DNA from: Candidatus Symbiothrix sp.
Lineage (GTDB): Bacteria > Bacteroidota > Bacteroidia > Bacteroidales > Azobacteroidaceae
Reading direction: 5' to 3'
DNA length: 39,500 nt
NCBI GenBank assembly: GCA_031272095.1
Contig: JAISUM010000090.1
Span: forward strand, 1 to 39,500
The position numbers were made by a program, and so were the translations under genes. Positions within the stretch are counted from its first letter, which is position 1, and each line of letters opens with the position of its first letter. The notes beneath the pieces were generated by a model, which saw nothing but the letters and a program-made list of their open reading frames with translations, was not told the DNA's origin and made no database searches. This document shows positions 35,998-39,500 of the stretch, one piece after another.

Positions 35998-38900
35998 ATG
36001 AGAAAGTTATTTTCTTTATTGTTAGCTCTGACGGCGCTGTGGTGCTGTGGAGCAGTGGCAGTAAATGCCAAAACAATTTATGTAACTCCTTCGGGAGCAG
36101 GTAATAAAGACGGAAGCGATTGGGCGAATGCTTACGACAATGTGAGTACGGCTGTTGCCGCTGCTGCATCGGGTGATATTGTTGCCTTACAACAAGGCAC
36201 CTATCAACGTACAGGACATATAACTCCGGTTGCAACAAACGTTCAACTGCAAGGCGGTTATACCGGTGTTGGCGATACGCGCGAGATTAATCCGGCAAAT
36301 ACGATTTACAAAGCAGAAAATACGCCGGGACGTATCTTTGAAGCTACAACTGATGCTGCCAATGGCTTTACATTAAGCGGAATCACCTTTACTGCCAATG
36401 AGGGTAATTTAGGGCATGGCGGATTTTTGCAGTTGAATAATAACGTTATTATTGAAGACTGTATCATTGACGGATTCATTAACACTTATTCTGCCACCAG
36501 TGCTACGGGCGGCGGTCTTTTCCGTACAAGCGTTGCCGGTTATACATTGACTATTAACCGTTGTCGGATAACTAACTGTCAGGGTAGCAGTCATAGTTCT
36601 TACAACGCTATTTTTGTATTTGGTAATCAAAACGGTACATTCAATATCTATAATACCATTATAAATGGCTGTACTACACGTTTGTTGGCATCGGCGAGTA
36701 ACGATGCTCGTTATGTAAATATCATCAACTCTGTTTTGGCAAACAATACAGTAGGCATTGATTTTTCTACTAACAGCGGGAAAGTGATAACGAACAGCAT
36801 TATTTACAATACTCCGGTAACTTCAACATCAGGTGCGCAGTTTACTAACTGTTATGCGAATGGCAGTCTTGGCAGCAATACGCAAACAGGCTGCTATTCA
36901 TTTACAAGTTTGTCTGAAGTCCTTACGGCAAATTATACGCCAACAGCAGCATTAGTAGATAAAGGTACGACAGTATCCGTTGGCGCAACAGACATTGCAG
37001 GCAATCCGCGTACTTATGGTAGTATTGATATAGGTCCGTATGAAAATATTGAGGTAACAAATTATACAGCCGGAGCAAACATCGCAAGTTTGAGCGCTTA
37101 CGGGCTGTATGGATCGACTGCTGTTTATGTAAGTTTGACTACGGCAGGCAATGATTATGTTCCTGATTATCAGGACGGCGTTATCTTTACTCAAGTTAAT
37201 GGCGCAAGCTATACGGCAATTGTTACGAACAGTATTCCGGTTACTAAAACGGCAGACATTGAGGCAAAAACTTTTACGGCCTCACAAGCAACTACCACCG
37301 TAACGGTATCCTATCCTTCGTATATTACTGTTACCGGCCCGGCATTGTCGAATGTAACCACCAATAACGGCATAACGACCGGAACATATTTGGCGCCTGC
37401 CAATTCCGCTATCTATTTTTCGCTTGAAGCTATATATGAAAATCCGGAAGCAACTGTTACCGATGCCACAGCAGGAGCTATTACCGAAACAAACGGCATT
37501 TATACGCTGCCTCTGACAAATATAATTGCCGGAGCTACGGTAAGGCTGTCAGCGTCTCTGATAAACTATACGCTCAACAAAGTTGAAAGCAACGCAACAG
37601 TCAGCTTCGCGGGAGGCACTTCTGCTACAACGGCGCATTATAACGATGAAGTAACCGGTACGGTTAGCGTTACAAGTCCTTATCACTCGCCTTATGTGTC
37701 GGTAGATGGCGTATATACGGCTTTGGACGGAAATAATCAATTTACTTTTACGGTAACAGGCAACACAACTGTGGCAGTTACGGCATTTGCCGAAAATGTG
37801 ATTCCGGTGAGCGAAGATACTTATGTGAGCGGGAAGTCAGGGAATCAAGGTGATAGTTATTCTTCAGATGTTTCGCTTAGAATACGTAAAGCAACTTCTA
37901 CTTACGATGATCTTCGCAGTTATATTCGTTTCGTTATACCCGAAGATATACGTACTTCATATAACAAAGCGGAACTCAAACTGAGTTTGCAGCGAGTTTC
38001 TGTGGCGACTAAATTGGAACTGCGCAAGGCAAATGCTACGGTTAGCGCTGTAGCAACACTTAATGGACTGACTTGGAGTGAGTGTGGTGAAACGAACAAT
38101 ACATTTTCCGGCGATATCATCTGGCAGGCTACGGCAAATCATGCCGTAGGCAGTGAAGAAAATGGTTATTTAACTACCGACGAAGTTGTGTCTATTGACG
38201 TTTCGTCTTGTATCACAGAAGATACTGAAACCATTACGTTGCAACCGTCGCAAAACGGAGGTGGTGGATATGTAATGTACCGTTCCCTCGAAAACGGCAA
38301 CCCCGATTACGTCCCCGTGCTTGTCTTTTCGCAGCCTGCTTTCAAAGTTTCGGCACCCCAGAATGCATCGGCAAGCAATTATATAACTTCGGGCGACAAT
38401 GCCAACGGCGACGTAATCTTCTACGAAGACGGGCAGTTGCTCGATGCAACGGATTTCACCCCCGTCAATGGCGTTGTGAAAGTAGTCAAAACCTTTCAAA
38501 CCGACAAGTGGTATCCCATCGGCGCACCGTTTGAAATAGCGAGTGTCAGCATCAACGATGGTACAACAACTCATGTTGGCATACCCTACATTGGTACGGA
38601 AACCGTTCCGGCAGATCCTGCTAATTTTGTCGATGCAGACGACAACAACAGTGTAGCCGACAATTTCTTCCTTGCCGAATACGATGGCGAAGGCGATAAG
38701 TTTAAATTCACTCAAACTTTCACGCAAAATAAAGGCTATGTCATCGAGTTCCCGTTGGAAGGGTTCCAAGTAAATTATGTAACGGTAACTTTCACCTCAA
38801 CGGCAAATCCTTTGCTTAAGAGTACTGTCGGAATACCGGAAACAATGGGAAGTGCAACGTATAAATTGATAGCCAATCCCAATGTGGCAAATTGGGCAAC

Positions 38901-39291
38901 GCCCGGCATCACCGGCGCAACGGCATACTATCAATACGGCTACGACAACAGCGGTAATTACGTCGGCAACAACAACCACTTCGGAATTGTAGTAGATTCA
39001 TACTCCAATCCTGCCACTACATTGACTCGCCCGCTGCAACCGTTTGAAGCATTTGTGGTCACGAAATCTGGCTCTTTGCGCTCCTCCATCGGCATCGGCG
39101 CCACCGAAACGCCGGTCGCCTTGCCCGCAGTGATCACGAAAGATCCGGTCGTCAAAACGGAATATTACAATCTGCAAGGGCAGAGATATTCCATTTCTCC
39201 GAAAAATGGAATATCTGCCGGCACTCCCTATATCGTGAAAGAAGTGCACCAATCGGGGAAAGTAACTTCTAAAGTGATTAGTGGTAAGTGA
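35998..39291 (+). CDS. Large surface protein: parallel beta-helix, choice-of-anchor Q, DNRLRE and T9SS-like C-terminal domain
   Basis: This 1097-residue exported protein has a signal peptide (1-24, ending VNA). A right-handed beta-helix (about 25-330) begins with the typical KTIYVTPSGAGNKDGSDWANAYDNV and GDIVALQQGTYQ and ends in a choice-of-anchor Q motif (AGNPRTYGSIDIGPYE, about 334-349). Ig-like or repeat segments follow (about 350-600), then a DNRLRE/CBM96-like domain (about 602-760, VSEDTYVSGKSGNQGDSYSSDVSLRIRK-type pattern). The C-terminus (YYNLQGQRYSI, GTPYIVKEV) resembles a type A sorting domain. Codon choice shifts from A/T-ending to G/C-ending around residue 765. The final codons and TGA stop come from an AGTGRTT heptad array. 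An adhesin or polymer-binding role is likely. No lyase catalytic residues are claimed. Confidence 0.8.
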   Translation: MRKLFSLLLALTALWCCGAVAVNAKTIYVTPSGAGNKDGSDWANAYDNVSTAVAAAASGDIVALQQGTYQRTGHITPVATNVQLQGGYTGVGDTREINPANTIYKAENTPGRIFEATTDAANGFTLSGITFTANEGNLGHGGFLQLNNNVIIEDCIIDGFINTYSATSATGGGLFRTSVAGYTLTINRCRITNCQGSSHSSYNAIFVFGNQNGTFNIYNTIINGCTTRLLASASNDARYVNIINSVLANNTVGIDFSTNSGKVITNSIIYNTPVTSTSGAQFTNCYANGSLGSNTQTGCYSFTSLSEVLTANYTPTAALVDKGTTVSVGATDIAGNPRTYGSIDIGPYENIEVTNYTAGANIASLSAYGLYGSTAVYVSLTTAGNDYVPDYQDGVIFTQVNGASYTAIVTNSIPVTKTADIEAKTFTASQATTTVTVSYPSYITVTGPALSNVTTNNGITTGTYLAPANSAIYFSLEAIYENPEATVTDATAGAITETNGIYTLPLTNIIAGATVRLSASLINYTLNKVESNATVSFAGGTSATTAHYNDEVTGTVSVTSPYHSPYVSVDGVYTALDGNNQFTFTVTGNTTVAVTAFAENVIPVSEDTYVSGKSGNQGDSYSSDVSLRIRKATSTYDDLRSYIRFVIPEDIRTSYNKAELKLSLQRVSVATKLELRKANATVSAVATLNGLTWSECGETNNTFSGDIIWQATANHAVGSEENGYLTTDEVVSIDVSSCITEDTETITLQPSQNGGGGYVMYRSLENGNPDYVPVLVFSQPAFKVSAPQNASASNYITSGDNANGDVIFYEDGQLLDATDFTPVNGVVKVVKTFQTDKWYPIGAPFEIASVSINDGTTTHVGIPYIGTETVPADPANFVDADDNNSVADNFFLAEYDGEGDKFKFTQTFTQNKGYVIEFPLEGFQVNYVTVTFTSTANPLLKSTVGIPETMGSATYKLIANPNVANWATPGITGATAYYQYGYDNSGNYVGNNNHFGIVVDSYSNPATTLTRPLQPFEAFVVTKSGSLRSSIGIGATETPVALPAVITKDPVVKTEYYNLQGQRYSISPKNGISAGTPYIVKEVHQSGKVTSKVISGK

Positions 39292-39300
39292 TAAGTGATG
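39273..39300 (+). repeat. AGTGRTT-type heptad array overlapping the stop codon
   Basis: Four in-phase units (AGTGATT, AGTGGTA, AGTGATA, AGTGATG) encode the final ISGK residues and the TGA stop of the beta-helix protein. Confidence 0.7.
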
Positions 39301-39309
39301 AATGAGCCC

Positions 39310-39378
39310 GTCATTGCGGCGAACCGCAACCCCCTGATTAACGGTGTTCAGGGGATCCCGCGTCAAGCGCGGGATGAC
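39310..39378. repeat. Composite two-hairpin intergenic repeat, copy 3 (short core)
   Basis: GTCATT is followed by hairpin 1 TGCGG-cgaa-CCGCA, a core hairpin CCCCTGA/TCAGGGG, hairpin 2 ATCCCGCG-tcaag-CGCGGGAT (39355-39375) and ATGAC. The hairpin stems differ from copies 1 and 2 but stay paired, and the tcaag loop is unchanged. Confidence 0.75.
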
Positions 39379-39413
39379 GGCAAAAAACAGAGATCTTCAA
39401 AAAACAGAAAAAT

Positions 39414-39500
39414 ATGAAAAAGATAATATTATCAGCTATCGCAATTGCCCTTGCCGCAGGCAGCGCATTTGCATTTGGAGAGAGAGTAACGCGCGATGCA
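39414..39500 (+). CDS. Start of a secreted protein (cut by window edge)
   Basis: An open frame begins with ATG at 39414 and runs off the window after 29 codons. It starts MKKIILSAIAIALAAGSAFAF, a clear Sec signal peptide with an AFA cleavage motif. An A-rich upstream stretch (AAAAAACAGAAAAAT), as usual in Bacteroidetes translation starts, precedes it. It was absent from the ORF track because of its length. The family is unknown. Confidence 0.7.
   Translation, partial: MKKIILSAIAIALAAGSAFAFGERVTRDA

Overview
The window looks like chromosomal DNA from a member of the Bacteroidetes, probably Bacteroidales. The evidence is a SusC/SusD pair, two hybrid two-component systems (HTCS), several proteins with C-terminal domains resembling type IX secretion (T9SS) type A sorting signals, an OMP_b-brl_3-type outer membrane protein, and many promoters with the Bacteroidetes -7 box TAnnTTTG instead of a sigma-70 -10 box. 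No rRNA, CRISPR array, transposase or phage structural genes were seen. Species cannot be named from this.

Layout. (1) 1-10011, minus strand: a block of exported proteins in two transcription units. Unit A (10011 to 3555) encodes an S74-domain protein, a small FN3-like T9SS cargo protein and a 1595-residue gingipain-family (C25) protein. Unit B (3407 to beyond the left edge) encodes a HExxH metallopeptidase-like T9SS protein, a duplicated-domain lipoprotein, a second S74/T9SS protein and the start of another lipoprotein copy. Both units have the same 32-bp element 21 bp upstream of an identical TAACTTTG box. (2) 10294-18634: two divergent full-length HTCS sensor-regulators sharing a 127-bp intergenic region with a 20-bp-spaced direct repeat. 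(3) 18796-21359: a T9SS protein overlapping by 4 nt a Cthe_2159-like beta-helix carbohydrate-binding protein. (4) 21375-24396, minus: gyrB followed by a PdxA-family gene that has lost all metal-ligand histidines. (5) 24594-29789: susC/susD, closed by a bidirectional terminator. (6) 30012-33020, minus: an OMP_b-brl_3 protein with a Gly-rich tail, divergent from an MsbA-type ABC exporter (33161-35014). (7) 35035-35359: a tRNA operon with a 5' half-tRNA-Gly, tRNA-Gly(GCC) and tRNA-Leu(UAA). (8) 35360-35997: a repeat-rich intergenic stretch. (9) 35998-39291: a large beta-helix/DNRLRE surface protein. The start of another secreted protein follows at the right edge.

How it fits together. Most of the window concerns the cell envelope: sensing of an external ligand (HTCS), uptake (SusCD), polymer binding (Cthe_2159-like and beta-helix proteins), and secreted or surface proteases and self-cleaving chaperone proteins carried by T9SS. 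No glycoside hydrolase or polysaccharide lyase is visible, so this is not a complete polysaccharide utilisation locus as seen here. The likeliest candidate for an undescribed system is block 1: two S74 self-cleaving chaperone proteins bracketing a C25 protease and a HExxH protein under a shared promoter element. Intergenic regions also carry at least three copies of a composite two-hairpin repeat and three AGTGRTT heptad arrays, two of which supply a gene's stop codon.
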